From positions 1,034,063-1,098,062 of the forward strand of contig NZ_VDES01000001.1 in assembly GCF_013607875.1 (NCBI RefSeq): DNA of 64,000 nucleotides, written 5' to 3'. The notes below the pieces were generated by a model that searched no databases, was not told where the DNA came from, and was given only the letters and a program-made list of their open reading frames with translations. The DNA comes from Blastomonas ursincola (GTDB taxonomy: Bacteria; Pseudomonadota; Alphaproteobacteria; Sphingomonadales; Sphingomonadaceae). The position numbers were made by a program, and so were the translations under genes. Below are positions 47,018 to 59,590 of the stretch, piece by piece. Each line of letters opens with the position of its first letter. Positions within the stretch are counted from its first letter, which is position 1.

Positions 47018-48415
47018 TTAGAAGGTGTATTTCGCCGCCATCTCGACGCGGTCCATCTGCCCCTTCAATCCATTGGCCACTTCCCGCTCGGCGTGACGCA
47101 CTTCGATGCCGATGTCGAGATTCTTGACCGGGGACCAGAACAGGTTGACCGCCGCGCTGTACGCGGCAACGTTCGCGAGCCCCGGAACGATGACGCCGCC
47201 GGGATAGTCGGCATGTTGATAGCCCGCCGCGATCGTCGAGCGCAGATTGCCGGTCCAGCCGAGCTTCAATGAGCCGAAAGCCGCGAAATTCTCGACCTTC
47301 AGCAGCCGGTTGCCCAGCGCAATGCGGTCGTACAGCGCATCGGGCGCATAGCCGAGGCCGAGATAGCGGCCGATGCCGTCGCCATAGGTGGCGCTGAAGC
47401 GGATATCGTGGCGCTTGTCCGGGCCGAAGGCGAGCTTCCCGCCCGCCGAGATGCCCCAGCCGAGCGCGTCGTCGTCATTGCCGCCATCGTGCACCGAAAG
47501 CTGGCGCACCAGCCCTGCGACATGCAGGTCCAGGTTCGGCTGCTTGTAGACCAGCTTGGCGACCAGATCGGGCACGCGGTCCTGATCGTTGTCGGCCAAT
47601 GCGGCGTTGGTGGTGTTGACCGTTTCGGTCTGCGGATTTTCCAGCGCGAGATGCAGTTCAAGGCCTTTCGCCAGCGGCTGGCGATACTGGACGATCATCT
47701 GGCGGACGAACACCGTGCCCTCGAGCGGACCGACGAAATCGGTGCTTTCGGGGAGCAGCGCGGGGTTCTGGAACGTGGTCCATTCCTGGCCGATCAGGAA
47801 CTTGTCATAGGTCAGGAAAGCGCGGCGCAGCGTCGGCGTATAGGCATTGGTCGCACGCTGCGCGCCCGGCGGCGCGGTGGCGAGCGCGAAGTCGAATTCG
47901 ATATGGCTTTTCAGTTCCTTGCCGCCCAGCGGGGTCGAGCTGGTGAAGAACAGTCGCGTCTGGCGCGCATTGGCCATGAAGTCGCGGGTCGAGGTGCCAC
48001 CGACCGGGATCTGCTGCGGCAGGTAGAATTCCTTGCCCAGCGATCCGCCTGCCAGCATGCCGTCGTCATAGCGCGTCGCGCTCGCGACCGCCTTGACGAA
48101 GCCGCCCAGCTTGAACGTGGTGCTGCCGACGCGGAAACCCTCGGCCGGCGCGGTCGGCTTGGCCTCGAGCGCGGCGACGCGGGTCACCGCTTCCTCGCTG
48201 CGCGTCGTCGCCTGGGTGGCAGCGACGGCCATCTCCGCCTGTGCATTGCGTGCCGCATTCAGGTCCGCGCGCAGCGCCTGCATTTCTGCCTCGAGCCGTG
48301 CGAGCCGTTCTTCCAGCGCCGCCTCGCGCGCGGTCTGGGCCATGGCCAGCTCCGGCGCCATCAGCGCGCTTGCGGCCAGCAAGGCCGCCCCCATCGATCG
48401 ATAACCCCTCGGCAT
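47018..48415 (-). CDS. DcaP-like trimeric outer-membrane porin
   Basis: A 465-residue outer-membrane protein. It starts with a signal peptide ([16 protein letters not shown]), then a coiled-coil segment ([19 protein letters not shown]) as in DcaP-type porins, then a beta-barrel rich in alternating hydrophobics, ending in the classical C-terminal Phe (MAAKYTF). It shares an operon with the MHS transporter and is divergent from acs, so it probably passes the same carboxylate substrate across the outer membrane. Ribosome site GAGGAG precedes the ATG. Confidence 0.88.
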   Translation of the reverse strand: MPRGYRSMGAALLAASALMAPELAMAQTAREAALEERLARLEAEMQALRADLNAARNAQAEMAVAATQATTRSEEAVTRVAALEAKPTAPAEGFRVGSTTFKLGGFVKAVASATRYDDGMLAGGSLGKEFYLPQQIPVGGTSTRDFMANARQTRLFFTSSTPLGGKELKSHIEFDFALATAPPGAQRATNAYTPTLRRAFLTYDKFLIGQEWTTFQNPALLPESTDFVGPLEGTVFVRQMIVQYRQPLAKGLELHLALENPQTETVNTTNAALADNDQDRVPDLVAKLVYKQPNLDLHVAGLVRQLSVHDGGNDDDALGWGISAGGKLAFGPDKRHDIRFSATYGDGIGRYLGLGYAPDALYDRIALGNRLLKVENFAAFGSLKLGWTGNLRSTIAAGYQHADYPGGVIVPGLANVAAYSAAVNLFWSPVKNLDIGIEVRHAEREVANGLKGQMDRVEMAAKYTF

Positions 48416-48602
48416 CGCTCTCTCCTCAACCTGCGCCGGGTACTCCCGGTCGCAGCCTCAGTCTTTGCCGATTGGCCCTCGCCTTCCAGAGCGACCATGG
48501 TCGGATATCTACGACCTTCGTCTAATGGCCTGCCCCCCGCCTCCGGGCTTATCATACCCCCAGCCCTGCGCCCTCAGACGCAGCCCAATGAGGAGAGTGA
48601 CC

Positions 48603-50554
<1,952 letters not shown>

Positions 50555-50558
<4 letters not shown>

Positions 50559-51175
50559 AAACGATCCTGATCGCGGATGACCACCCGCTGTTCCGCCAGG
50601 CGCTGATCCTGGCGGTCAGCCGGGTCGCTCCGCAGGCGCAGATTCTGGAGACCGGAACGCTGGCCGCAGCGGCCGCCGCCGCCAGCACCGCGCAAGGGCT
50701 GCGCCTCATCCTGCTCGACCTGAAGATGCCGGGCGCAATGGGCTATTCGGGCATTGCCATGCTCCATGCCGAGCGACCCGAGGTGCCGATCCTGGTCGTC
50801 TCCAGCGCGGAAGGCGCGGCAGTGGCGGAAGAGGCGCGACAGCTCGGCGCGGTCGGCTTCCTCTCCAAGGACAGCGATCTCGGTACGATCGAGGCCGCGA
50901 TCGCCCGCGCACTGGGCGGCCGCGCACCTGCTGCTGCCGCATCGAACGCGCCGGAACCACTGCCGCAGGACGTCGCGGGCCTCACCCCCACCCAGCTGCG
51001 CGTGCTGCGCGAGGTGATCGACGGCAAGCTCAACAAGCAGATCGCGCACGACCTCGCGATGAGCGAGGCGACGGTCAAGGCGCACATGACCACGATCATG
51101 CGCAAGCTGGGCGTGCAGAACCGCACCCAGGCCGCACTGGTCGCCCGCTCGCTAGGGCTCGACCTCAAGCACTAG
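50555..51175 (+). CDS. LuxR-type response regulator (CrbR/ErdR-like), start codon not standard
   Basis: Receiver domain at the N-terminus ([12 protein letters not shown], phospho-acceptor Asp about residue 55 in [10 protein letters not shown], conserved Lys in LSKDSD) and a C-terminal LuxR helix-turn-helix ([36 protein letters not shown]). About 206 residues. The frame lacks ATG, GTG or TTG at the expected place: where a Met should precede ETILIADD there is ATA (50555-50557), overlapping the acs stop TAG. The only upstream standard start in frame is at 50342, deep within acs. The partner is the CrbS-like kinase, encoded convergently with a 4-base stop overlap. Confidence 0.82.
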
Positions 51176-54100
51176 GCGGGTTCGCGCGCGCCTGCAGCGA
51201 CATTGGCGAGGAAACCGCCGATCAGCTCCGCCCCCGCCGGCTTGGCGATCAGCACCACGCCCATGCTCGCTGCGCGCCGTGCCAGCGCGGGCGAACCCTG
51301 CGCGGTGACGAGCGCAGCAGGCAGGCCCGGATGCTTCTCGCGCAGCGCAGCAATCAGCACGAGCCCGTCGATCGATGCGCCGAGCTGATAGTCGACCAGC
51401 GCTGCATCGAACGGCCCCGGCTCGGCCAAAGCTGCCTCCGGACCATCAGCCCCGTGCGGATCGTGTCCCAGCAGGGCGAGCAGGCTGGTGGTGCCCTCGA
51501 CGATCAGCGGATCGTTGTCGATCACCAGCACCTTGAGCGCGCGATCGGGCCAGATGGCGGGCGCGGGGCGAGCCCCGATCTTCGGCGCTTCGCCCCCTCC
51601 GGCGGCGGGCAGCGACAGGCTGAACCGGCTGCCCCTGCCCGGCACCGACTTCACCTCGATTACCCCGCCGAGCAGCCGTGCGATCCGCTCGGACAGCGCA
51701 AGACCCAGCCCCAGCCCCTCGGCCTCGACCGTGCCAAGCCGGGTGAATTCGGCGAAGATCGCCTCGATCTGGTCTTCGGCAATGCCGACCCCGGTATCGA
51801 TGATGTCGATGCGGATGCGGCTGCCGCGTCGCCGCGTGCCGACCAGAACCCCGCCTTCGGGCGTGTAGCGCAGCGCGTTGGACAGGAAGTTCTGCAGGAT
51901 CGAGCGCAGCAGCCCCGGATCGGTATGGACATGCCCGAAGAGCGCGCCGGTGCGCAGCGAAAGCACCTTGTCCTCGGCCATCGGCGCGAAGCTTTCGACC
52001 AGATCGGTGAGGAACGGTTGCAGCGCCACCGGCTCGGGGCTCGGCTCCACCCCGCCGGCATCGAGCCGGCTGATATCGAGCAGCGCACGGATCAACCCAT
52101 CGGCCGCGCCGATCGCGCTGTCGATCCGCTGGGCGAGCTGCTGCGTGCCCGGCTCGGCATCACGGGTCAGCGCGGCGGTGAACAGCCGCGCGGCGTGGAG
52201 CGGCTGAAGCAGGTCGTGGCTCGCGGCGGCGAGGAAGCGCGTCTTGTCTCGCGTCGCCTGGGCGAGCTGGCGGTTGGCGCTGCTCAGTTCCTGCGTGCGG
52301 TCGGCGACACGCTGCTCCAGCTCGGCCAGGGTGCGTTCGAGCTCGTCGCGCATCTGCGCTTCGGCGGTGATGTCGGTGAAGCTGGTGACATAGCCGCCAC
52401 CCGGCATCGGCCCGCCCACGGTCTTGATGACGCGCCCGTCCTTGCGCTGCCGCTCGAAGCTGTGCGGCTGGCCGCGGCGCATGTGCATCAGCCGTTTGGC
52501 GACATGATGCTCGATATCCTCGGAGCCGAAATCGCCGAGCCGGGCATTGTAGCGGATCAGGTCCGCGATCGGCGTGCCCACGCGCACCAGGCCGGGCGGA
52601 TAGCCGAATATGTCGAGATACTGGCTGTTCCACGCGACCAGGTTCATCTCGGCATCGACCACGCTGATTCCCGCATCGACATTCTCGAACGTGGCGGCGA
52701 GCAGCTCGCGCGAGAAGCGCAGCGACTGGCCGCGCTCGCCGAGCAGGCGCGTCACATCGGCAAGGCTCATCTGGCTGCCCGCCAGCGCCGAGGCGACCAG
52801 CGCGCGCGCCGACGATGCGCCGACGACGCGCGCGATCAGATCCCGCGCGCGCTGCGCGGCGGCGCGGTTGATCGGCACGCCGGGGGCGGCATCGGGAAAT
52901 TCGGAGCTCGCCCGCTCGGTGCCGACAAAGCTGGCGGTCAGCCGCGCGAGATCGTCGAGATCGCTGATCTTCTGCGCGCCGCGCAGCTGCCACAGCAGCG
53001 GGCGTCCCTGCACCTTGCGCGCCGCGACCAGGCTATAGGCGACAAGATTGCACCCCAGGCTCCACGCCACGCCATGCACGAGCGGCGAGGCATTGCCGAT
53101 GCCGAACAGCCGCATCGGATCGGCGAATGTCCCTTCCAGCACCGCCAGCCAGGCATCGGGCAGGATCGGCGGCAGCGCCAGCGTATAGAGCCACAAGCCA
53201 AAGCCGATCGACAGGCTGACCCGCGCCGCCAGCGCATCGCGCCCGCCGCCCTGCGTCGCGAGGATCAGGTGCGGGGTGAACTGCGCCATCGCGGCGAAGG
53301 CAACCAGCCCGATCGAGGCCAGGGTGTTTTCCGCCGGGATCAGCAGCGCCCAGGCGAGCGAGGCGGCGACGATGCCGAGGATCGAGGCGCGCCGCACGCG
53401 GAGCATCCGCCGCCCGAACGCGCCTTCCGCCGCATCCGAGCGGTCGCGCTGCAGCAGCGCGGGGAAGATCAGGTCGTTCGAGACCATGGTGGCAAGCGCG
53501 GTGGAATCGACGATCACCATCGATGCCGCCGCGCTGATCCCGCCGATCAGCGCGAGCACGAGCACCCCGCCATTGCCCGCCAGCGCGGGAATCTGCAGCA
53601 CGTACAGATCGGCACCGGTATCCACTTGCACCAGGCTGGCACCGGCGAGCGCGATCGGCAGCGCCATGATCGCCATCACCGCAAGATAGGCAGCCAAGCC
53701 GAAGCGCGCGCGGTGCAGCGCGCCTGCATCCTGCGCCTCGACCAGCCCCATATAGAATTGCCGGGGCAGCGCGACGATCGCCATCAGCGAAATGAGAAAG
53801 ATCACCGCGAACTCGACCGATAGTCGTTCGGGCCGGAAATTCTCCGCGATCAGTGTCGTGCCGCGATCGACGGCATCGGCATCTGCACCGGCGAGCAACA
53901 CCACGGCCACCGCCGCGACCGCGGTGAGCGCAATGATCTTGATCACCGATTCGAGCCCGATCGCATAGACCAGCCCCTCGCTGCGCCCGGCCAGCTCGTA
54001 GCGGCGCGCGCCGAACAGGATCGCGAACAGCGCCAGCAGCACCGCCGCGCCGATCATCGCCGCATCGGCCATTGGCCTGCCCGAAGCGAGCGAAAGCGCG

Positions 54101-54522
54101 CCGCCGATCGAGCGGAATTGCAGCGCGACATAGGGGATGGTGCCGACCAGCGCGATCAGCGTCACCAGCCGCGCGACGCCATTGTCGTGCCCGAAGCGCG
54201 CGGCGATGAAATCGGAAACGGTGGTCGCCTGCTCTTCCGCCACGGCCTGGGCCAGCCGCCTGAGGAAGCGCGGGGCGAACAGCAACAGGCAGATCGGCGC
54301 GAGATAGATCGGCAGGTAGAACCAGCCATCGCGCACGATCGAACCGACCGCGCCATAAAAGGTCCAGCTCGAGCAATAGACGCCGAGCGCCAGCGTATAG
54401 GCGAGTTGTCTGAGCCAGGGCCGCCGTTCCGCCTCGCCCGCGCGCCGCTCGACAAAGGCCGCCACCGCAAACAGCAGCAGGATGACCGCAAGCCCGATCA
54501 ATGCCGCCGACGGCAGGCTCAT
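51172..54522 (-). CDS. CrbS-like hybrid sensor kinase with sodium/solute symporter domain
   Basis: An 1116-residue membrane sensor. Residues 1 to about 490 are a multi-helix sodium:solute symporter-like domain. A linker and PAS domain follow (ENVDAGISVVDAEMNLVAWNSQYLDIFGYP), then a coiled coil, HisKA with phospho-His about residue 769 (AASHDLLQPLHAARLF), an ATPase domain (NALRYTPEGG, DTGVGI, GLGLGLALS), and a C-terminal receiver (LVIDNDPLIVEGTT, ALVDYQLG). This layout is that of CbrA/CrbS/MxtR sensors; CrbS with CrbR drives acs expression in the acetate switch. Position next to acs and the LuxR regulator supports that role. Confidence 0.9.
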   Translation of the reverse strand: MSLPSAALIGLAVILLLFAVAAFVERRAGEAERRPWLRQLAYTLALGVYCSSWTFYGAVGSIVRDGWFYLPIYLAPICLLLFAPRFLRRLAQAVAEEQATTVSDFIAARFGHDNGVARLVTLIALVGTIPYVALQFRSIGGALSLASGRPMADAAMIGAAVLLALFAILFGARRYELAGRSEGLVYAIGLESVIKIIALTAVAAVAVVLLAGADADAVDRGTTLIAENFRPERLSVEFAVIFLISLMAIVALPRQFYMGLVEAQDAGALHRARFGLAAYLAVMAIMALPIALAGASLVQVDTGADLYVLQIPALAGNGGVLVLALIGGISAAASMVIVDSTALATMVSNDLIFPALLQRDRSDAAEGAFGRRMLRVRRASILGIVAASLAWALLIPAENTLASIGLVAFAAMAQFTPHLILATQGGGRDALAARVSLSIGFGLWLYTLALPPILPDAWLAVLEGTFADPMRLFGIGNASPLVHGVAWSLGCNLVAYSLVAARKVQGRPLLWQLRGAQKISDLDDLARLTASFVGTERASSEFPDAAPGVPINRAAAQRARDLIARVVGASSARALVASALAGSQMSLADVTRLLGERGQSLRFSRELLAATFENVDAGISVVDAEMNLVAWNSQYLDIFGYPPGLVRVGTPIADLIRYNARLGDFGSEDIEHHVAKRLMHMRRGQPHSFERQRKDGRVIKTVGGPMPGGGYVTSFTDITAEAQMRDELERTLAELEQRVADRTQELSSANRQLAQATRDKTRFLAAASHDLLQPLHAARLFTAALTRDAEPGTQQLAQRIDSAIGAADGLIRALLDISRLDAGGVEPSPEPVALQPFLTDLVESFAPMAEDKVLSLRTGALFGHVHTDPGLLRSILQNFLSNALRYTPEGGVLVGTRRRGSRIRIDIIDTGVGIAEDQIEAIFAEFTRLGTVEAEGLGLGLALSERIARLLGGVIEVKSVPGRGSRFSLSLPAAGGGEAPKIGARPAPAIWPDRALKVLVIDNDPLIVEGTTSLLALLGHDPHGADGPEAALAEPGPFDAALVDYQLGASIDGLVLIAALREKHPGLPAALVTAQGSPALARRAASMGVVLIAKPAGAELIGGFLANVAAGAREPA

Positions 54523-54593
54523 AAGCTCCCGCGCTCCTCCCCCGGCCCGACAGGGCTCGTGAGGCTTAGTCTATGTCAGGGGCGCAAGCCCGG

Positions 54594-56945
54594 TCAATCG
54601 CGCCCGACGAACAGCTCCGCCATCGCATCGATGATCGCATCACGGTCGAGCCGGTAGGTGCGGTAGAGGTCGGGCAGGTCGCCGGTCTGGCCGAACCGGT
54701 CGGTGCCCAAGGGGCTGACGCGCTGGCCGCGCACGCCGCCGAGCCACGAGAGCGCGGCGGGCGAACCGTCGAGCACGGTGACCAGACCTGCGCTGGGCGA
54801 GAGCTGGCCGAGCAGCCGGGCGACATGGCTCTGGCCGCCGGGGGTGCCGGTCCAGCGCGCCGACCTGTGCGCCGACCAGTCGCGGTGCAGCCGGTCGGGC
54901 GAGGTGACGGCGAGCAGGCCGAGGCCGGGAATGTCGTCCTTCAGCGCCTCCCAGGCGGCGAGCGCCTCGGGCGCGACCGCGCCGCAATAGGCGATCGCGG
55001 CCTCTGCCCCCGGCGCGGGCTCGCGGAGCCAATAGGCTCCCGCAAGCGCATCCGCCTCCCAGGCGTCGTCCACGCGGGCGACCTGTTCGATGACGCGGGT
55101 GGTGAGCCTGAGATAGACCGACGCGCCGTCCTGCGCCTGCATGTGCCGGAACGCGAAGCCCATCATCAGCGCGACCTCGTCGGCGAACGCCGGCTCGAAG
55201 CTTTCCAGCCCCGGCTGGCCCATGCCGATCAGCGGGGTGTTGATCGACTGGTGCGCGCCGCCCTCGCCCGCCAGCGTGATGCCCGAGGGCGTGCCGACCA
55301 GCAGGAATCGCGAATCCTGATAGCAACCGTAATTGAGCGCATCGAGCCCGCGCGCGATGAACGGATCATAGACCGTGCCCACCGGCATCAGCCGCGTGCC
55401 GAAATGCGGTGCCGAAAGGCCCAGGGCGGCGAGCGCGAGGAAGAAATTGTTCTCCGCGATGCCGAGCTCGATATGCTGGCCCGCCTGGTGCGCCGCCCAT
55501 TTCTGCGCCGAGGGGATCTTCACGCGCTGGAACACATCGGCCAGCTCCTGACGGCGGAACAGCCCGCGCTGGTTGACGAACGCGCCGAGGTTCGTTGTCT
55601 GCGTGACATCGGGCGCGGTGGTGACCAGCCGGTCGGCAAGCGGCGCGTCCGACTTGGCGAGATCGTGAAGGATCTTGCCGAACGCTCCTTGCGTCGATTG
55701 CTCCGCGCCCTCGGGCACCGGCAGCCGATCGGGCAGCGGGATCGCTGGCGCGGCATGCTCTGCCTGTTTGCGCGCGATCGGGCTGTCCGCGACGAAGGCC
55801 TGGAGCGCGCTGGCGAGATTGTCGCCAAGCCCCGCCCATTTGCCCCATTCCTCGCCCGGCGCGATGCCGAGGGCCTCGCGGAAGCCCTCGATCTGCGCGC
55901 CGTTCATCATGCCCGAATGGTTGTCCTTGTGCCCGGCGAGCGGAAGGCCATAGCCCTTGACGGTATAGGCGATCAGCAGCGTCGGGCGCTCGTCATCCAT
56001 GCTGTCGAACGCGTCGAGCAAAGTCTCGATGCAGTGGCCGCCCAGATTGGTCATCAGCTGCGCGAGGCCCGCATCGTCGAACGAGCCGATCAGTTCGGCC
56101 ACACCGCGCTTCTTGCCGATATCGTGCATCAGCCGCTCGCGCCAGGCCGCGCCGCCCAGATAGGTGAGTGCCGCAAAATCGGCATTGGGACAGGTCTCGA
56201 TCCAGTCCTCCAGCGCCTTGCCGCCGGGGCGCTGGAACGCCGCGCGCTGCAGCTTGCCGTGCTTCAAGGTCACGACGCGCCAGCCGCAGGTCTCGAATAT
56301 GTCGTCGAAGCGGCGGAACATGCGGTCCGCCGTGGTGGCATCGAGTGACTGGCGGTTATAGTCGACGATCCACCAGCAATTGCGCAGGTCGTGCTTGTAG
56401 CCCTCGATCAGGCATTCGTAGATATTGCCCTCGTCGAGCTCGGCATCGCCCATCAGCGCGATCATCCGCCCCGCCTGCTCCTCGCGCAGCTGGCCGTGCG
56501 CGATCAGATAATCCTGCACCAGCGACGAAAACGCGGTGATCGCGACGCCCAGGCCCACCGATCCGGTGGAGAAATCGACCGGGATGCTGTCCTTGGTGCG
56601 CGAAGGATAGCTCTGCACCCCGCCGAGCCCGCGAAACCGCTCCATCTTCTCGCGCGTCTGTTCGTCGAGCAGATAATGGATCGCGTGCAGCACGGGTCCG
56701 GCATGCGGCTTCACCGCCACCTTGTCCTGCGGGCGCAACGCGTGGAAATAGAGCGCAGCCATGATCGCGGTCATCGAGGCGCAGCTGGCCTGGTGCCCGC
56801 CGACCTTGAGCCCGTCGCGCTTTTCGCGGATGTTGTTGGCATTGTGGATCATCCACGAGGAGAGCCAGCGCAGCCGCTGCTCGATCTCGGTGAGCAGCCG
56901 GACGGTCTCGGCGCGGCTTTCGGTGGTTACGGTATCGATGACCAT
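54594..56945 (-). CDS. Transketolase / pyruvate dehydrogenase E1-like thiamine enzyme
   Basis: A 783-residue ThDP enzyme in which both halves of the transketolase fold are present in one chain. The N-terminal half has the cofactor-binding GDAELDEGNIYE followed by N (IVDYNRQSLDATT). The central pyrimidine domain has IELGIAENNFFLALAALGLS. The C-terminal domain follows. It is longer than TktA (about 660) and shorter than AceE (about 890), and is a type often annotated just as transketolase in sphingomonads. ATG 56945 (MVIDTVTTES) is chosen; the frame upstream is non-conserved. It is divergent from purB. Substrate uncertain: sugar phosphates or a 2-oxo acid. Confidence 0.82.
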   Translation of the reverse strand: MVIDTVTTESRAETVRLLTEIEQRLRWLSSWMIHNANNIREKRDGLKVGGHQASCASMTAIMAALYFHALRPQDKVAVKPHAGPVLHAIHYLLDEQTREKMERFRGLGGVQSYPSRTKDSIPVDFSTGSVGLGVAITAFSSLVQDYLIAHGQLREEQAGRMIALMGDAELDEGNIYECLIEGYKHDLRNCWWIVDYNRQSLDATTADRMFRRFDDIFETCGWRVVTLKHGKLQRAAFQRPGGKALEDWIETCPNADFAALTYLGGAAWRERLMHDIGKKRGVAELIGSFDDAGLAQLMTNLGGHCIETLLDAFDSMDDERPTLLIAYTVKGYGLPLAGHKDNHSGMMNGAQIEGFREALGIAPGEEWGKWAGLGDNLASALQAFVADSPIARKQAEHAAPAIPLPDRLPVPEGAEQSTQGAFGKILHDLAKSDAPLADRLVTTAPDVTQTTNLGAFVNQRGLFRRQELADVFQRVKIPSAQKWAAHQAGQHIELGIAENNFFLALAALGLSAPHFGTRLMPVGTVYDPFIARGLDALNYGCYQDSRFLLVGTPSGITLAGEGGAHQSINTPLIGMGQPGLESFEPAFADEVALMMGFAFRHMQAQDGASVYLRLTTRVIEQVARVDDAWEADALAGAYWLREPAPGAEAAIAYCGAVAPEALAAWEALKDDIPGLGLLAVTSPDRLHRDWSAHRSARWTGTPGGQSHVARLLGQLSPSAGLVTVLDGSPAALSWLGGVRGQRVSPLGTDRFGQTGDLPDLYRTYRLDRDAIIDAMAELFVGRD

Positions 56946-57149
56946 GGGGGCCTCTGCGTCAAATCGGGGGGAATCGTGCTTTCCCCCATGCCCGAAAGCC
57001 ATGAGTGTCATCCAGCATTTTCGTGCGGCGGGCGCCAATGCGGAAACGCCGCCGGTTGAACCCCCCGCGGCTAGCTGCTAGCTGCGCGGCGGACTCGCCG
57101 GGGTCGCCTGCGCGCGGCCCGATCTCGCCTCTTGCCGCAAGGACAGCTT

Positions 57150-58460
57150 ATGGTCCCCCGTTATGCCCGCCCGCAAATGACTGCCATCTGGGAGCCGGAA
57201 GCCAAGTTTCGCATCTGGTTCGAGATCGAGGCGCACGCCACCGACGCGCTCGCCGAAATCGGCGTGGTGCCCAAGTCCGCCGCCAAGGCGCTCTGGGCCT
57301 GGTGGGCGACCAACCCGGCGATCGATGTTGCCGCGATCGACGCGATCGAGGCGGTGACCAAGCACGACGTCATAGCCTTCCTCACCTGGGTGGCGGAGCA
57401 GGTCGGCGACGAGGCGCGCTTCATGCACCAGGGCATGACCAGCTCGGACGTGCTCGACACCTGCCTCGCCGTCCAGCTCGCGCGCGCGACCGACATCCTG
57501 CTCGCGGACATGGACGCGCTGCTCGAAGCGATCGAGCGCCGCGCGATGGAGCACAAGTACACGCCGACCATCGGCCGCAGCCACGGCATTCATGGTGAGC
57601 CGACCACCTTCGGCCTCAAGCTCGCCCAGGCCTATGCCGAATTCGACCGTTGCCGCGCTCGCCTCAAGGCCGCGCGCGCGGAAATCGCGACCTGCGCGAT
57701 TTCGGGCGCGATCGGCACCTTCGCGAATATCGACCCGCGCGTCGAGGCGCATGTCGCCAAGAAGCTGGGCCTGGCGCTCGAGCCCGTCTCGACCCAGGTC
57801 ATCCCGCGCGACCGTCATGCGATGTATTTCGCGACCCTCGGCGTCATCGCTTCGTCGATCGAGCGGCTGGCGACCGAAATCCGCCATTTGCAGCGCACCG
57901 AGGTGCTCGAGGCCGAGGAATATTTCTCGCCCGGCCAGAAGGGTTCGTCGGCCATGCCGCACAAGCGCAATCCGGTACTGACCGAGAACCTGACCGGCCT
58001 TGCGCGCATGGTGCGCAGCGCGACCATCCCGGCGATGGAAAATGTCGCCTTGTGGCACGAGCGCGATATCTCGCACAGCTCGGTCGAGCGCTATATCGGC
58101 CCCGATGCGACGATCACGCTCGACTTCGCCCTCGCGCGGCTCACCGGCGTGGTCGACAAGCTGCTCGTCTACCCTGAACGGATGCAGAAGAATCTCGACA
58201 AGATGGGCGGGCTTGTCCACTCGCAGCGCGTGCTGCTGGCGCTGACCCAGGCGGGCGTGAGCCGCGAGGACGCCTATCGCCTGGTCCAGCGCAACGCGAT
58301 GAAGGTGTGGGAAGCGGACGGCGCGCTGTCGCTGCTCGACCTGCTCAAGGGCGATGCAGAGGTCACCGCGGCGCTGTCGCCGGAAGAGATCGAGGAGAAG
58401 TTCAACCTCGATTATCACTTCAAGCATGTCGACACGATCTTCGCACGCGTTTTCGGCTGA
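57150..58460 (+). CDS. purB: Adenylosuccinate lyase
   Basis: Cleaves adenylosuccinate and SAICAR, releasing fumarate, in purine synthesis. 436 residues from ATG 57150, with AGGA seven bases upstream. Motifs: MTSSDVLDTCLAVQL, GRSHGIHGEPTTFG with the catalytic His, and the superfamily signature GSSAMPHKRNP. Helical throughout. Transcribed alone toward the chlorite-dismutase-family gene. Confidence 0.96.
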   Translation: MVPRYARPQMTAIWEPEAKFRIWFEIEAHATDALAEIGVVPKSAAKALWAWWATNPAIDVAAIDAIEAVTKHDVIAFLTWVAEQVGDEARFMHQGMTSSDVLDTCLAVQLARATDILLADMDALLEAIERRAMEHKYTPTIGRSHGIHGEPTTFGLKLAQAYAEFDRCRARLKAARAEIATCAISGAIGTFANIDPRVEAHVAKKLGLALEPVSTQVIPRDRHAMYFATLGVIASSIERLATEIRHLQRTEVLEAEEYFSPGQKGSSAMPHKRNPVLTENLTGLARMVRSATIPAMENVALWHERDISHSSVERYIGPDATITLDFALARLTGVVDKLLVYPERMQKNLDKMGGLVHSQRVLLALTQAGVSREDAYRLVQRNAMKVWEADGALSLLDLLKGDAEVTAALSPEEIEEKFNLDYHFKHVDTIFARVFG

Positions 58461-58541
58461 ACATCGAGGGGCGTAACGCCCCCACGGCATCGGACGAACC
58501 GCGATGGCCGGGCTGCGCGCCCGGCGTCAGGAGGTTCGTCG

Positions 58542-59105
58542 ATGGTCCGTGCAGTGTCTTATGGTGTGAGCGCGCCACTGACAGTGGCCTTTCATGCCGG
58601 TTCGCAGGGCGAATGGCGGGTGGTGCGGCAAACGACCCGGATCGGCGGGGAGCTGCCGGTTGCCGCGCGCATCGGCACCGGCAGTCCCGTGGACACGCCG
58701 CTGTGGACGCTGACCGGCTTCACCTCGAACCTGCGCTATACCACGGCCTCCGAACGCCAGCGTCTCGATGCCCGCTCGGCACCGCTGGGGCGCAGCGAAG
58801 CACGCATGGCGGCGCTGATCCCGATCCGCAAGTCTGCCGCCTGGTGGGCGATGGCGCAGGACGAGCGGCGCGCGGTCTATGAGCGCTCGGGCCACACCCC
58901 CATTGGCCTCGGCTATCTGCCCGGCATCGCGCGCCGCCTGCATCACTGCCGCGACCTTGGCGAACCGTTCGACTTCCTCACCTGGTTCGAGTTCGAACCC
59001 GAGCTGGAAGGCGAGTTCGACGATCTGCTCGCGCGGCTGCGCATCACCGAGGAATGGCGCTATATCGATCGCGAGATCGACATCCGGCTAATCCGCACCG
59101 ACTGA
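58542..59105 (+). CDS. Chlorite dismutase family protein
   Basis: A 187-residue soluble protein. The C-terminal half carries PIRKSAAWWAMAQDERRAVYE, then RRLHHCRDLGEPFDFLTWFEFEPE and EEWRYIDREIDIRL, matching the chlorite dismutase-like (PF06778) fold, whose members include heme enzymes and shorter relatives of unknown role. Only a weak candidate for the proximal heme His can be seen (RRLHHCR), so heme binding is uncertain. It follows purB by 81 bases. GGAGG lies upstream of the ATG. Confidence 0.68.
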   Translation: MVRAVSYGVSAPLTVAFHAGSQGEWRVVRQTTRIGGELPVAARIGTGSPVDTPLWTLTGFTSNLRYTTASERQRLDARSAPLGRSEARMAALIPIRKSAAWWAMAQDERRAVYERSGHTPIGLGYLPGIARRLHHCRDLGEPFDFLTWFEFEPELEGEFDDLLARLRITEEWRYIDREIDIRLIRTD

Positions 59106-59228
59106 CCGGGCCATTGTCCGCTGGGACAGCGGACTGGCCAAGCCGCAATTATCCTCCTATGCTGGCCGTCGACCGCCGGGACGCGGGCTGGCTTGAGGGA
59201 GAATGCGCTTGAGGGAGACTGGGCGGTC

Positions 59229-59561
59229 ATGCAGTTTCTGAAGACACTTGTGCTCATCATGATCGCGGTGGTGTTCGTCGTGTTCGCCTATAACAACTGG
59301 CAGGCGGTGACGGTGGACCTGTGGGGCGGGCTGGAGCTGGTGACCAAGCTGCCGGTGCTGCTGCTGCTCACGTTCCTGGCAGGTGTACTGCCCGCATGGG
59401 CCTATCATCGCACCGCGATGTGGCGGCTGAAGCGCAGGCTGGCAACGCTGGAGGCGAACCAGGCGCGCACGGCAGCGACACCTGTGGCAGCACCGGCACC
59501 GTCGCCAGCCACGGAATTTGCAGACCATGCCGAGCCTGAACCGGTATTGCGGTCGGTCTGA
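59229..59561 (+). CDS. LapA-domain (DUF1049) membrane protein
   Basis: A 110-residue protein with two transmembrane helices (FLKTLVLIMIAVVFVVFAYNN and KLPVLLLLTFLAGVLPAWAYH), then a basic coiled segment (RLKRRLATLEANQ) and an Ala/Pro-rich tail. This is the LapA/DUF1049 layout (N...V.V.L...... two helices ... coiled coil). ATG 59229 is chosen. In enterobacteria LapA works with LapB in lipopolysaccharide control, but here it lies just ahead of pyrF, as commonly seen in sphingomonads. 29 bases separate it from pyrF. Confidence 0.82.
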   Translation: MQFLKTLVLIMIAVVFVVFAYNNWQAVTVDLWGGLELVTKLPVLLLLTFLAGVLPAWAYHRTAMWRLKRRLATLEANQARTAATPVAAPAPSPATEFADHAEPEPVLRSV

Positions 59562-59590
59562 AGGATCATAATAGGGGCCCGTTTTCCATC

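Noticed and set aside
51331..53823. 830-codon open frame on the + strand
   Set aside because: It lies entirely antisense to the hybrid sensor kinase, and its translation is rich in Arg, His and Gln with no domain. It is a by-product of high GC.
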